DNA from: UBA4312 sp040266995
GTDB lineage: Bacteria > Bacillota_I > Bacilli_A > Erysipelotrichales > Erysipelotrichaceae
Direction: 5' to 3'
DNA: 64,000 bases
NCBI GenBank assembly: GCA_040266995.1
Contig: JAWRHV010000014.1
Span: 1 to 64,000, forward strand
The position numbers were made by a program, and so were the translations under genes. Below the pieces are notes generated by a model. That model ran no database searches. It was not told the DNA's origin and saw only the letters and a program-made list of their open reading frames with translations. Below are positions 43,208 to 51,637 of this stretch, in pieces (positions within the stretch are counted from its first letter, which is position 1; every line of letters begins with the position of its first letter).

Positions 43208-43356
43208 TCTTTTACTATCCTCTTACTTTCCCTTATCAAAACCATAAACTTCTTATTAAAGAATTTCAACTGTTTACCACAAAAAATATAGCTTTTCATT
43301 GAAATCTTTCTTCCTTTTTGTCATCATAGGTATACGTCTTAAAGGAGGAATGACCA

Positions 43357-43878
43357 ATGTATTATGGAGCCATTAAAAAATACGATGTTGCCAACGGCGA
43401 AGGCGTTCGCATCAGTCTGTTCGTATCCGGATGTACAAATGCCTGCGAAGATTGTTTTCAACCGGAAACGTGGGACTTCCGATATGGATCTGTCTATACA
43501 AAAGAGACAGAAAAGGAAATCCTTGCTTTTCTGGTCAATTCCTTCTGTGCCGGCTTGTCCTTATTAGGTGGCGATCCCTTTGAAATCGCCAACCAGAGAG
43601 AAGTCGTCAAGCTATGTAAAAAAGCCAAAGAACATCATCCGGAAAAAAACATCTGGGCCTGGACCGGCTTTCTGCTGGATCAAGACCTGTTGGAAGGCGG
43701 AAAACGCCATTGTGAAGTAACGGACGAGCTTCTATCCTATATCGATGTACTGGTGGATGGTCCCTTCATGAAAGACCAAAAGAATCTGTCTCTGGCTTTC
43801 CGCGGGTCAGAAAACCAACGTGTGATCGACGTTAAGAAAAGCCTTCAACAACAGGATATTGTCCTTTATCTTCCATAA
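43357..43878 (+). CDS. nrdG: Anaerobic ribonucleoside-triphosphate reductase activating protein
   Basis: A 173-residue radical SAM enzyme that installs the glycyl radical on NrdD. The cluster motif is GCTNACEDCF (Cys26, Cys30, Cys33), followed by the family's QPETWDF and LSLLGGDPF (GGDP loop for SAM). The small size and absence of a ferredoxin insert are normal for NrdG and separate it from the PflA-type activase at 45445. ATG at 43357 follows AAGGAGGAATG. It stands alone; the nrdD gene is about 16 kb away. Confidence 0.93.
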   Translation: MYYGAIKKYDVANGEGVRISLFVSGCTNACEDCFQPETWDFRYGSVYTKETEKEILAFLVNSFCAGLSLLGGDPFEIANQREVVKLCKKAKEHHPEKNIWAWTGFLLDQDLLEGGKRHCEVTDELLSYIDVLVDGPFMKDQKNLSLAFRGSENQRVIDVKKSLQQQDIVLYLP

Positions 43879-43884
43879 AAGAGA

Positions 43885-44481
43885 TTATGTTTCATCGGGT
43901 TTTTGTCCGTCATGCGCTTGCCAGGCACATTCTGTCACCCGCATGTCCGTAAAAACGGCTGTAAAGCTTGAATTCTCCGGACTGCAGGCATACACGCCGA
44001 AATGGATCGTTCCCTTTCCTTTCCACAGATGACAGACTCTCATTTGCGAAAAGGACAGTCCGTCTTGTGAACATTCAATACAGTAATCATCCTGGCGACG
44101 GCTTAAACGATACCACATCGTTTTTTGATCGGTCGATATTTCTGTGGTCGCCCAATCCGAATATCCATGATTGGTCACGACAGAGCCAAGGTGTTGAAAC
44201 TGTTCGTTTTCATATTCCACCGATGCCTTCAGCCAGTTTTCGGCATCCTGATACAGGACGATACCACATTGGTCAAAGCGATGATGGCTGCCGGTATAAT
44301 CTGTTTTTACAATAAAGCTGAAATATTCACGATCCGTTTCCATTTGCAGCAACGGGGCATTATCATTGCGAAAATGATAATACGTTCGCTGCCATAAATC
44401 CGTGTTCGGTTCCGTGGTGATGGTTATTTTATCGGTATCGATTGTATATATCTTCGGTTCCCGGGTCCATTTCCAGTTCAC
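43885..44481 (-). CDS. DUF1349-like concanavalin-fold protein
   Basis: A 198-residue soluble beta-sandwich protein. Sequence points are TREPKIYTIDTDKITITTEPNTDLWQRTYYHF, the strand pair FSFIVKTDYTGSHHRFDQCGIVLYQDAENWLKASVEYEN and a late GTIHFGVYACSPE, all in the style of DUF1349 (YtaB-like) proteins, a concanavalin-type fold. Role unknown, possibly sugar binding. The start codon is GTG with a perfect AAAGGAGGT site. It is convergent with nrdG with only 6 bases between, and no terminator is visible there. Confidence 0.78.
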   Translation of the reverse strand: MNWKWTREPKIYTIDTDKITITTEPNTDLWQRTYYHFRNDNAPLLQMETDREYFSFIVKTDYTGSHHRFDQCGIVLYQDAENWLKASVEYENEQFQHLGSVVTNHGYSDWATTEISTDQKTMWYRLSRRQDDYCIECSQDGLSFSQMRVCHLWKGKGTIHFGVYACSPENSSFTAVFTDMRVTECAWQAHDGQKPDET

Positions 44482-44564
44482 AGGTACCTCCTTTTTCCAT
44501 GCATCTAATTTAATTATATCTTACTTAACAAATTTTAGTAACTGGTTGCCCATATCGGTCATTT

Positions 44565-45347
44565 TTAACCCCATTTATATACTGCTAAACGGTTATTCAT
44601 ATGTTTTCCGATTATCGCAAACAGTTTCCCCCGGATGGTATACTTTTTCATTTCTTCATTGTAACTTGTCTCTGAAACAAGCTCTATCCTGGATTCTAAG
44701 TCCAAATACTCTTTTCCGGATTTCGTTCCCCAGCCAAAGGTCGCATTTGTATGCTTCACGGCATCATGGTGTTTACTGTTTTTTTCCAAAATCGGTGAGT
44801 GCAATTCAGCCAGTAAATAACCGCGAGGAAAACAGTCACACAACATATGCAGACATGTCTGTACCTGCTCCTTCGAAAAGTATTCCAGGACCCCTTCCAT
44901 CACAACAATATACATATCTGCCTTAGGAATTGCGGACGTCCAGCTTCCATCCAGGGCATTTCCTTCCATCATGGTGCACCTGTCTTTATCCTCAAACACC
45001 TTTCGACGAACCTCGATCTGATCTGGAAGATCCACGTCGAACCATTGGATACGGCCATTATCTACTTGTGAAAACTTGTCATCGAACCCACAGCCCAGAT
45101 TGATGCACACAGCCTCCGGGTATGCATGGATCAAAGCTCGCAGTTGATTGCGAAACAGGATCGTTCTGGCTACCACACCCTCATGGGAAAGGAAGGGATC
45201 ATATTTGCTGACATCCACACCAAGCGTGTCGATGATTTCCTTAGCTTTCAAATCGATAATTCGGGGATTCGGCCGACTGGTTTCACTTGCTTTGATTGCC
45301 AGTGGGATCAATGCCGTTTCCTGTATATCGCCAAATTTTAAATCCAT
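44565..45347 (-). CDS. Class I SAM methyltransferase, LCM/TcmP-like
   Basis: A 260-residue methyltransferase. Its SAM motif is VCINLGCGFDDKFSQV, with the earlier EGVVARTILFRNQLRALI, the second acidic loop WFDVDLPD and the VMEGVLEYFSKEQV region that mark the leucine carboxyl methyltransferase/TcmP family. It would methylate a carboxylate or hydroxyl of a small molecule or protein end. The start at 45347 has CAGGAGGT. It lies behind the activase gene on the same strand, separated by a 97-bp gap with a GC-rich hairpin, so co-transcription is uncertain. Substrate unknown. Confidence 0.82.
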   Translation of the reverse strand: MDLKFGDIQETALIPLAIKASETSRPNPRIIDLKAKEIIDTLGVDVSKYDPFLSHEGVVARTILFRNQLRALIHAYPEAVCINLGCGFDDKFSQVDNGRIQWFDVDLPDQIEVRRKVFEDKDRCTMMEGNALDGSWTSAIPKADMYIVVMEGVLEYFSKEQVQTCLHMLCDCFPRGYLLAELHSPILEKNSKHHDAVKHTNATFGWGTKSGKEYLDLESRIELVSETSYNEEMKKYTIRGKLFAIIGKHMNNRLAVYKWG

Positions 45348-45399
45348 ATTGCTACCTCCTGTTGAAGTATTAGCATTATCTAACTTATCTTGTGTTATT

Positions 45400-45421
45400 A
45401 TACCCCGTCCAAGCGGGGTAT
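45400..45421 (-). other. GC-rich hairpin without T run
   Basis: A perfect 8-bp stem ATACCCCG/CGGGGTAT with a 6-base loop lies between the activase and the methyltransferase. No T tract follows, so it may be an RNA processing or stability element, or a weak terminator. Confidence 0.5.
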
Positions 45422-45444
45422 GTCTAATGATGTATTTTATATCT

Positions 45445-46356
45445 TTAGTCTTTGATCAAATGTACGATTCCATGGGATTGTACAACTTCATAAAAGTGGT
45501 TCATTTCTTCTTTGGTAAACATCTTTTGTTTCCCCAAAGGATATTCTTTCTCCACCAGCTCATATTTCGATTCCGCTAACGGATTATAGTTCAACAATTC
45601 ATAACTTACCTTTGGGTATATACCGGATATATATTCAGCAATACTGGCAAGGTTGTCCTCTGTTGCGGTATATCCGGGAATCAAAGGAGTTCGAATGATC
45701 ACTTTATCTTTGTGCTCACTCTGCAGGACCCATTGAATATTTTTCAGGATCTGCTCATTCTCTACACCGGTTGCTTGTTTATGAAGTTTTGAATCAAACA
45801 GCTTACAATCTATATATACTTGATCCAGATTTTCCATCACCCTTTTCACCAGATCCAAGGGGGCATAAACCGTTGTTTCCAAGGCTGTATGGATTCCCTC
45901 CTTCTGGCATCGTTTCAATACCTCCACCAGGAAATCCTTCTGCATCAAGGGCTCGCCGCCGGAAAATGTCACGCCCCCTCCATGACGGAAGAAAACCATA
46001 TCCTCTTTGATCTTATCCACCAACGTGTCCACATCATACCAGGTGCTGTCATAGCGGATAGCCCCGGATGGACATGCTTGGATGACAGGATCAAAATTTT
46101 CAAAGGTCAGATCAAACCAGGGACGATCGTCCTTGTATACAATTTGTCCTTTTTGAGCCACCTGCTCACAACGGCGACAGTGAATACAGCTGCTTTTAAA
46201 GTACAATGGCCGCCGGCTCATTGTAAGCCCCTCAGGGTTCTGGCACCATTTGCAGCGAAGTGGACACCCTTTGAAAAAGACGGTCGTACGGATGCCTGCA
46301 CCATCATGTACCGCAAACCGCTTTATATCGAATACCAGAGCTTTAGATGTCTTCAT
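45445..46356 (-). CDS. Glycyl-radical enzyme activase (PflA family)
   Basis: A 303-residue radical SAM activase for the glycyl-radical enzyme next to it. The radical SAM cluster motif is GCPLRCKWC (Cys31, Cys35, Cys38). A ferredoxin-like insert follows (CIHCRRC with CPSGA), as in activases of choline lyase and glycerol dehydratase-type enzymes but not PFL itself, then VTFSGGEPLMQ. I chose the ATG at 46356, which overlaps the enzyme gene by 14 bases; ATGs at 46380 and 46407 are possible but lack ribosome sites. Translational coupling is therefore likely. Confidence 0.9.
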   Translation of the reverse strand: MKTSKALVFDIKRFAVHDGAGIRTTVFFKGCPLRCKWCQNPEGLTMSRRPLYFKSSCIHCRRCEQVAQKGQIVYKDDRPWFDLTFENFDPVIQACPSGAIRYDSTWYDVDTLVDKIKEDMVFFRHGGGVTFSGGEPLMQKDFLVEVLKRCQKEGIHTALETTVYAPLDLVKRVMENLDQVYIDCKLFDSKLHKQATGVENEQILKNIQWVLQSEHKDKVIIRTPLIPGYTATEDNLASIAEYISGIYPKVSYELLNYNPLAESKYELVEKEYPLGKQKMFTKEEMNHFYEVVQSHGIVHLIKD

Positions 46357-48679
46357 ACGCTGTTCTTTCAATGATCTCATCCTGCAGCTTTTCAGCCAGC
46401 TCCACAAAGTAGGCCGTATAACCGGCTACCCGGATCGTCAGAGAACGATGGCGTTCCGGATGGATCTTGGCATCCAGAAGATCTTCTCGATTTACGACAT
46501 TGAACTGAATGTGCGGCACCTCCAGATCCACAAAAGCACGCAGGAAGTTTTCAAACTTCATCCGGCCGGTTTCTGTCTGGAAGAACGATGGTAAGAACTT
46601 CATATTCAGCAGCCCGCCATTGGTTGTATAGGAGTCCTTCATCCGGGATACTGATTTTAAGACCGCCGTCGGTCCGGTAACATCTCTTCCATAGACAGGA
46701 GACAAACCACCATCCGCCAGGGGATCGCCGGCATTCCTTCCATCCGGGCTGGCTCCGACATTTTCACCCATCGGTACATGCGCGCTGACTGTATACATTC
46801 CGGTATGGAATGGCCCGCCACGATAATTTGTATATTCCTTCATCCGTTTACGGAAATAACCGGCCCATTTGGAACCTAGCTGATCGACCCACTGTACGTC
46901 GTTTCCGTATTTCGGCACTTTATGGATCAACATGGTCTGTAAAATTTCATACCCTTTAAAATCGGCTCGTAACGCTTCCAGCAACTGCCTGCCGGATACT
47001 TCTTTCTCTTCATAGACCAGCTGCTTGATGGCAGCCAAAGAGTCGGCCAAATTGGCTACCTGAATCATTTGTATACCCGATAGGTTATAATGTGCGCCTC
47101 CTTTTGTCACATCCAAACCTTTTTCCATACAATCATTGATCACGCAGGACAAGAAAGCTGTCGGCAGATACGCTTGATGGGCTTTCTCTACCACCACTTC
47201 CGCTTTCATCATCTCTTCAATAAAATAATCGACTTGTTTACGGAAAGCCTGTTCGAGTTCTTCGAACGAGTGATAGGTATCCAGTCCGCCTAGATCCAAT
47301 CCGATCTTCTGCTTTGTCAGCAGACAGACGCCATGGTTCAGCGTTAATTCCAGGGCTTTGTTCAAGTTGAACATCGCCGCATCCGACCACCCCAGATTGT
47401 TTCCCTGGGTTGTCAGTTCCACACAGCCGACAATGGCATAATCGTACGCATCTTTTCTGGCGATACCCAGATCTTTGATCATCGTTTCCATGATGGCTTC
47501 ATCGTTAAAGAACTGTGGCATCCCGCTTCCTTTGGCCACAACCTTGATTGCCTGCTGCATCAGCTCATGACTCGAATTCTTATTCAGACGAACGCTTAGA
47601 TTTGGCTGTGGCAGGCCGATATCGTATTGTGCCTGCAACAGCAGCATTGATAAGTCATTGTATGTATCTTTTCCGTTTTCATCCACACCGCCAACCGCGA
47701 TGTTGAAGCCGATCGGAAAGCCGGCAAAGTATTTTGCGCTGTTCTGATTGCGCATATAGACGATCTGATTAAATTTCAACCATAAACATTCCAGGATCTC
47801 CAAAGCTTTTTCTTTTGTCAACTGTCCGCTTTCCATCTCTTTTTCATAATATGGATACAGATACCGGTCCATCCGTCCCGGTGAAAAGCTGGACGCATTG
47901 GATTCCATCTGCAGGATCACAAACAAAAACCAGATGGACTGCACCGCTTCATGAAAGCTCTGGGCCGGCCGTACAGCCAGATTTCGGCAGTTCGAAGCCA
48001 CATCTTGTAAAGAAGCTCTGTATTTGGCCGGAACATCATGGATCATCGCATCGATCTGATCCGCATACCGAACCATAAAATGACAGGATGCCTCCATCAC
48101 GATGTCACAGCATGTATAAAACTCTTTTTGCCCGGCATCACACGTTTCCAGATGATCCAAAGCCTCTTTCCGGATACCGGAAGGTCCTTTTTCCAGCCAA
48201 AGACGGACATCCGGACAAATATGACCCTGTGCATGATCTTTCTGATTGATCTTCACAACTTTGGCGATCGCCGCTATTCTTTCTCCATATTCCCGAACGA
48301 TCCCCGCCTCCAACGAGCGCTCTTTCCAATACGGATAGATGGTTTCCCGGAACTCTTTGATATCCTCTTCTTTGACCAGAAACCGATCCTGCGGACGTGT
48401 TGGCAAGGTTTCGAATTCCCGATTGACCCAGGAACAGCCACTTTCCGGAAACACCACGCCGTAACGAACACCCTTTGTACGATTTCCTACCACAAGCTCT
48501 TCCGGTTCTATACCGATTTCTATTTCCTCCAATGAAGCTTTCAGCGACAAAGCTCGTTTCATCGGAATGCTCAACTCTTCGTTTTCTTTATATACTCTGG
48601 TTATGATACGCGCCTGCTCAATGGATGCATAGCGAGGTTCTTGTAACATTTTGTCTTTTAATATCTGGATCCGGTTCAT
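46343..48679 (-). CDS. Glycyl-radical enzyme (PFL2/dehydratase-lyase group), substrate unknown
   Basis: A 778-residue glycyl-radical enzyme. The radical glycine is Gly753 in TIRVAGYTAYF, and the active site has Cys419 and Glu421 in GCVELTTQG, the Cys-x-Glu pair of dehydratase/lyase enzymes (glycerol, propanediol, choline, hydroxyproline types) rather than the Cys-Cys of pyruvate formate-lyase. The neighbours ELTTQGNNLGWSDAAMFNL recall the poorly known PflD/YbiW group. It has its own activase just downstream and a DeoR regulator upstream, which points to a sugar-derived or polyol substrate (inference). No microcompartment genes, aldolase or alcohol dehydrogenase are adjacent. ATG follows AAAGGAG. 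Confidence 0.9.
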   Translation of the reverse strand: MNRIQILKDKMLQEPRYASIEQARIITRVYKENEELSIPMKRALSLKASLEEIEIGIEPEELVVGNRTKGVRYGVVFPESGCSWVNREFETLPTRPQDRFLVKEEDIKEFRETIYPYWKERSLEAGIVREYGERIAAIAKVVKINQKDHAQGHICPDVRLWLEKGPSGIRKEALDHLETCDAGQKEFYTCCDIVMEASCHFMVRYADQIDAMIHDVPAKYRASLQDVASNCRNLAVRPAQSFHEAVQSIWFLFVILQMESNASSFSPGRMDRYLYPYYEKEMESGQLTKEKALEILECLWLKFNQIVYMRNQNSAKYFAGFPIGFNIAVGGVDENGKDTYNDLSMLLLQAQYDIGLPQPNLSVRLNKNSSHELMQQAIKVVAKGSGMPQFFNDEAIMETMIKDLGIARKDAYDYAIVGCVELTTQGNNLGWSDAAMFNLNKALELTLNHGVCLLTKQKIGLDLGGLDTYHSFEELEQAFRKQVDYFIEEMMKAEVVVEKAHQAYLPTAFLSCVINDCMEKGLDVTKGGAHYNLSGIQMIQVANLADSLAAIKQLVYEEKEVSGRQLLEALRADFKGYEILQTMLIHKVPKYGNDVQWVDQLGSKWAGYFRKRMKEYTNYRGGPFHTGMYTVSAHVPMGENVGASPDGRNAGDPLADGGLSPVYGRDVTGPTAVLKSVSRMKDSYTTNGGLLNMKFLPSFFQTETGRMKFENFLRAFVDLEVPHIQFNVVNREDLLDAKIHPERHRSLTIRVAGYTAYFVELAEKLQDEIIERTAYEDI

Positions 48680-48740
48680 ATACGTACTCCTTTTTCTCTA
48701 CCTTTATTATAAACAAGCGAAGAAATAATTCAATAAAATA

Positions 48741-48758
48741 TTATCGTTCATTATCGTT
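48741..48758. promoter_or_regulatory. Direct repeat TTATCGTT before the glycyl-radical operon
   Basis: Two copies of TTATCGTT start 10 bases apart (48741, 48751), at the end of the DeoR gene and about 60 bases ahead of the glycyl-radical gene. Together with the A/T-rich CAATAAAA nearby (48731), which recurs upstream of the DeoR gene itself (49510), these may be DeoR-type binding sites. Confidence 0.35.
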
Positions 48759-49466
48759 TTTTATTGTTTCTGTTATTGTTTTTGTGAAGTCATCTGTGTG
48801 TGCGTACATATAGCTGCCTTCAAAGTGAAGCTTCTCACTCTCCATCACCAGATAGGCTTTTCCGGATTGAGACAATGCGGTTTTCTTTGTCAATCCGTCC
48901 TCCATACTATAGGAATAGACTCCCTTGTCTTCTTCATGCACGGCAACTGTGCTTAGAAAAGACACATCAAAATGATACTTCATCAGTTGATCGATCACAT
49001 AGGTACCGATAAACCCATCTCTGGATGGATTAAAGGTGCCGCCAATAAACACAAAAGACCCTTCCCATTGACAGAATATATCAATCAGATCGATCATACT
49101 GGTCACAACCGTACAGAGAATATTTCTCTCTACGATCAATCGGGCAATCTCTATAGAGATCGTAGATATATCCAGATAGACCGTCTGTCCCGGTTCTATG
49201 TATTCCACTGCCTGTAGAGCTATTTCTTTTTTTTGCCTGGTTCGTACATTTTTTCTGTCCTTGACCCGGATCCTGTCAAACGTCTGACGCACCGGAATAG
49301 CTCCCCCGTGGATCCGTTTACACTGGTTGTTTTTTTCCAAAATATTCAGATCTTTACGAATACAGTCCTGGGTCACCTTGAATTCTTTGGCTAACAACTG
49401 TACCGATACCTTTCCTTCCAGATCGAGCTTTCTTAAAATCTGTTCATGTCTTTCATGCTGCAGCAT
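48741..49466 (-). CDS. DeoR family transcriptional regulator
   Basis: A 241-residue regulator. The winged HTH is at 1-58 (HERHEQILRKLDLEGKVSVQLLAKEFKVTQDCIRKDLNILE), with the RIHGGAIP linker and then the DeoRC domain (TVYLDISTISIEIARLI, CTVVTSMIDLIDIF, FVFIGGTFNPSRDGFIG). It is upstream of the glycyl-radical enzyme on the same strand with a 60-bp gap and likely controls it in response to a sugar phosphate. It is similar in layout to the DeoR gene at 17376 but clearly different in sequence. ATG follows ATGAGGTG. Confidence 0.88.
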   Translation of the reverse strand: MLQHERHEQILRKLDLEGKVSVQLLAKEFKVTQDCIRKDLNILEKNNQCKRIHGGAIPVRQTFDRIRVKDRKNVRTRQKKEIALQAVEYIEPGQTVYLDISTISIEIARLIVERNILCTVVTSMIDLIDIFCQWEGSFVFIGGTFNPSRDGFIGTYVIDQLMKYHFDVSFLSTVAVHEEDKGVYSYSMEDGLTKKTALSQSGKAYLVMESEKLHFEGSYMYAHTDDFTKTITETIKNDNER

Positions 49467-49514
49467 AGTATCACCTCATCCTCATTATTACAGATAAACA
49501 ATAATTTTCAATAA

Positions 49515-49552
49515 AAAACACGTAAAAAGAGCCTGACATTAGTCAAGCTCGT
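49515..49552 (-). terminator. Intrinsic terminator overlapping the binding-protein stop codon
   Basis: The stem GAGC-c-TGAC/GTCA-a-GCTC (49529-49550, 4-base loop, one mismatch) includes the stop codon of the solute-binding protein gene and has T residues on the minus-strand exit. Confidence 0.7.
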
Positions 49553-50366
49553 CAATGACAATATTGGCAATTTCAATCAGCCCTTCTTTATCCTTGGAGG
49601 CTGCCACGCCGTAAAACTGTGTCGCAAACCGGTCATCGAGAATCTTCCGGTCTTCTTGCATATAACCTTCCAGAATCGTTACATCGACAGAGAACACATC
49701 AATATTTCCTCTTGTCAGCTCCTCGCTCAGTTCATCGTATGTACGATAGGATACAAAGCGAGGGGAGATCTTGATTCCATGATTCTGCAGATATTTGATG
49801 AAATCCTCTCTTGTTGTGGAATTGGTCATGACACCGATCGTCTTCCCATCCAGATCCATGACCGAACGGATCCTTTCTTCCGATAAGGTGCTGTCATCGG
49901 TCCGATTGGAATTGACCATCAATCCGATGGAGCTTTTCCAGTAGCTGTCCGAGAAGTTCACCACTTCTTTTCGGGCATCTGTAATCGTATAGGTTGCGAT
50001 CACATAATCCACCTGGTCCGAAGTCAGAACAAGCTCTCTGTTTTCCACTTCCACCGGTTCAAAATGCACCAGTTCTTTTTCTTTGGCTTGTTCCACGCTC
50101 ACATCAAAGATCTTCGCTGCAATCCCATAGGCTATATCAATTTCCATACCCTCATACGTATTGGTTTCCGGATTCAGATATCCAAAGCCCGGCACATCGT
50201 TTTTACAAGCTACGCGCAGATATCCGCGGTCAATAATGGCCTGAACATCTTCTGTTATAACCACTTCCTGTGGTTTTTTTTCTTTTTCATTCGAAGTATT
50301 GTTCGTAGAAGTACTGCAGGCAGCCAGGCATAATGCAAAGAGCAAAACTGCAATTTTTTTGAACAT
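49539..50366 (-). CDS. Amino-acid-type solute-binding lipoprotein (SBP_bac_3)
   Basis: A 275-residue extracytoplasmic binding protein. The signal peptide FKKIAVLLFALCLAACST has lipobox LAAC (lipidated Cys16), then a linker rich in Asn, Glu and Lys, and the polar amino acid-binding fold: LRVACKNDVPGFGY, GMEIDIAYGIAAKIFD, VDYVIATYTITDARKEVVNFSDSYW, and DLDGKTIGVMTNSTT. It lacks ABC permease and ATPase genes. It sits behind a secondary symporter instead, so it could feed a distant ABC system or act as a sensor. ATG follows AAAAGGAG. Confidence 0.88.
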   Translation of the reverse strand: MFKKIAVLLFALCLAACSTSTNNTSNEKEKKPQEVVITEDVQAIIDRGYLRVACKNDVPGFGYLNPETNTYEGMEIDIAYGIAAKIFDVSVEQAKEKELVHFEPVEVENRELVLTSDQVDYVIATYTITDARKEVVNFSDSYWKSSIGLMVNSNRTDDSTLSEERIRSVMDLDGKTIGVMTNSTTREDFIKYLQNHGIKISPRFVSYRTYDELSEELTRGNIDVFSVDVTILEGYMQEDRKILDDRFATQFYGVAASKDKEGLIEIANIVIDELD

Positions 50367-50377
50367 ACACGCTCCTT

Positions 50378-51637
50378 TTATGATTTTTCAAAGATATTGC
50401 GGTCCAAAGCTTTGTTTTGATGGGCCACAATGGTCGTACATACTGCATCTCCGGTAATATTTACAGCCGTACGCAGCATATCCAGAATACGGTCGATTCC
50501 CATGATCAGTGCAATTCCTTCCGTTGGCAGACCGACGGAAGTCAATACCATAGACAAGGTGATCAAACCTACGCTCGGCACGCCGGCCGTTCCGATGGAA
50601 GCCAGTGTGGCTGTTGCGATAACGGTTGCTATATTCCCCAAAGTCAGCGGCATTCCATATACCTGCGAAATAAAGATGACCGCAACCCCCTGCATAATGG
50701 CTGTACCGTCCATATTGATCGTCGCACCTAAAGGAATTGTAAATGACGAGATCTTCTTTGATACACCCATCTTCGTGTTCAATGTATCGATAGACATTGG
50801 GATGGTCGCATTGCTGGTTGCTGTCGTAAACGCAAACATCATTACCGGGAAGAATTTCTTAATGAACTTGGCCGGATTCAGACGCGTAAAGATAAACAAT
50901 AAAATCTGATATACAAGGAAACATTGAATGGCCAGAGCCAGTGTAACAGATAACATATACTTCAACATTGGCAAGAAGGCATCAAACCCAATTTCGGCAA
51001 ATGTCTTACAGATCAGACAGAATACGCCAACCGGGGCTGCACTCATTACAGCCATAGTCATTTCCATCATTACATCGTTAAATTGACTGAAGAAGTTAGC
51101 CACAGTGCTGGCTTTATTTCCGAGTTTGGCCAGCATGATACCGATAAACAACGCAAAGACAATGATCGGAAGCATATCCCCATTTGCCAATGAATTGATT
51201 GGGTTTTTCGGTATGATATTCAATAATGTGTCAACAAAATTAGTCGCTTCCGCTACCGTTACTTCCGAAGATTGTACCGCATCCAATGTAATGCCGATTC
51301 CCGGGTCAATAACAGAGGCAAGACCTAAAGCGACAGCTACCGCAATCGCTGTGGTAAACAAATAGAATATAATGGTTCGTACGCCGACCCTTCCTAAGGT
51401 TTTGGTATCGCCGATAGCCATACTTCCACAGATCAAAGAGCAGAAAACCAAAGGAACGACCAACATCTGCATCAAACGAATAAAGCCTTGTCCGACCACA
51501 TACAGAACGCCATTGATCAGGACCGTGTCCTTAACATAGCCGTCCGGCACAAAATAATGCATCAAAACTCCCAATACAGCACCAGACAATAAAGATATAA
51601 AGATCTTTGTCGATAAGTTCAATTTCTTCTTATTCAA
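50378..51637 (-). CDS. Dicarboxylate/amino acid:cation symporter (GltP/GltT type)
   Basis: A 419-residue DAACS-family carrier, which moves glutamate, aspartate or C4-dicarboxylates with Na+ or H+. Family marks are the MFAFTTATSNATIPMS serine-rich hairpin (HP1), the TM7 motif GATINMDGTAI, HP2 GTAGVPSVG and the TM8 region MGIDRILDMLRTAVNITGDA. About eight helices are present. The start is TTG at 51637 with GGGAGGGT upstream and it overlaps the upstream reductase by 8 bases. The next gene, a binding lipoprotein, follows after 11 bases. Confidence 0.92.
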   Translation of the reverse strand: MNKKKLNLSTKIFISLLSGAVLGVLMHYFVPDGYVKDTVLINGVLYVVGQGFIRLMQMLVVPLVFCSLICGSMAIGDTKTLGRVGVRTIIFYLFTTAIAVAVALGLASVIDPGIGITLDAVQSSEVTVAEATNFVDTLLNIIPKNPINSLANGDMLPIIVFALFIGIMLAKLGNKASTVANFFSQFNDVMMEMTMAVMSAAPVGVFCLICKTFAEIGFDAFLPMLKYMLSVTLALAIQCFLVYQILLFIFTRLNPAKFIKKFFPVMMFAFTTATSNATIPMSIDTLNTKMGVSKKISSFTIPLGATINMDGTAIMQGVAVIFISQVYGMPLTLGNIATVIATATLASIGTAGVPSVGLITLSMVLTSVGLPTEGIALIMGIDRILDMLRTAVNITGDAVCTTIVAHQNKALDRNIFEKS

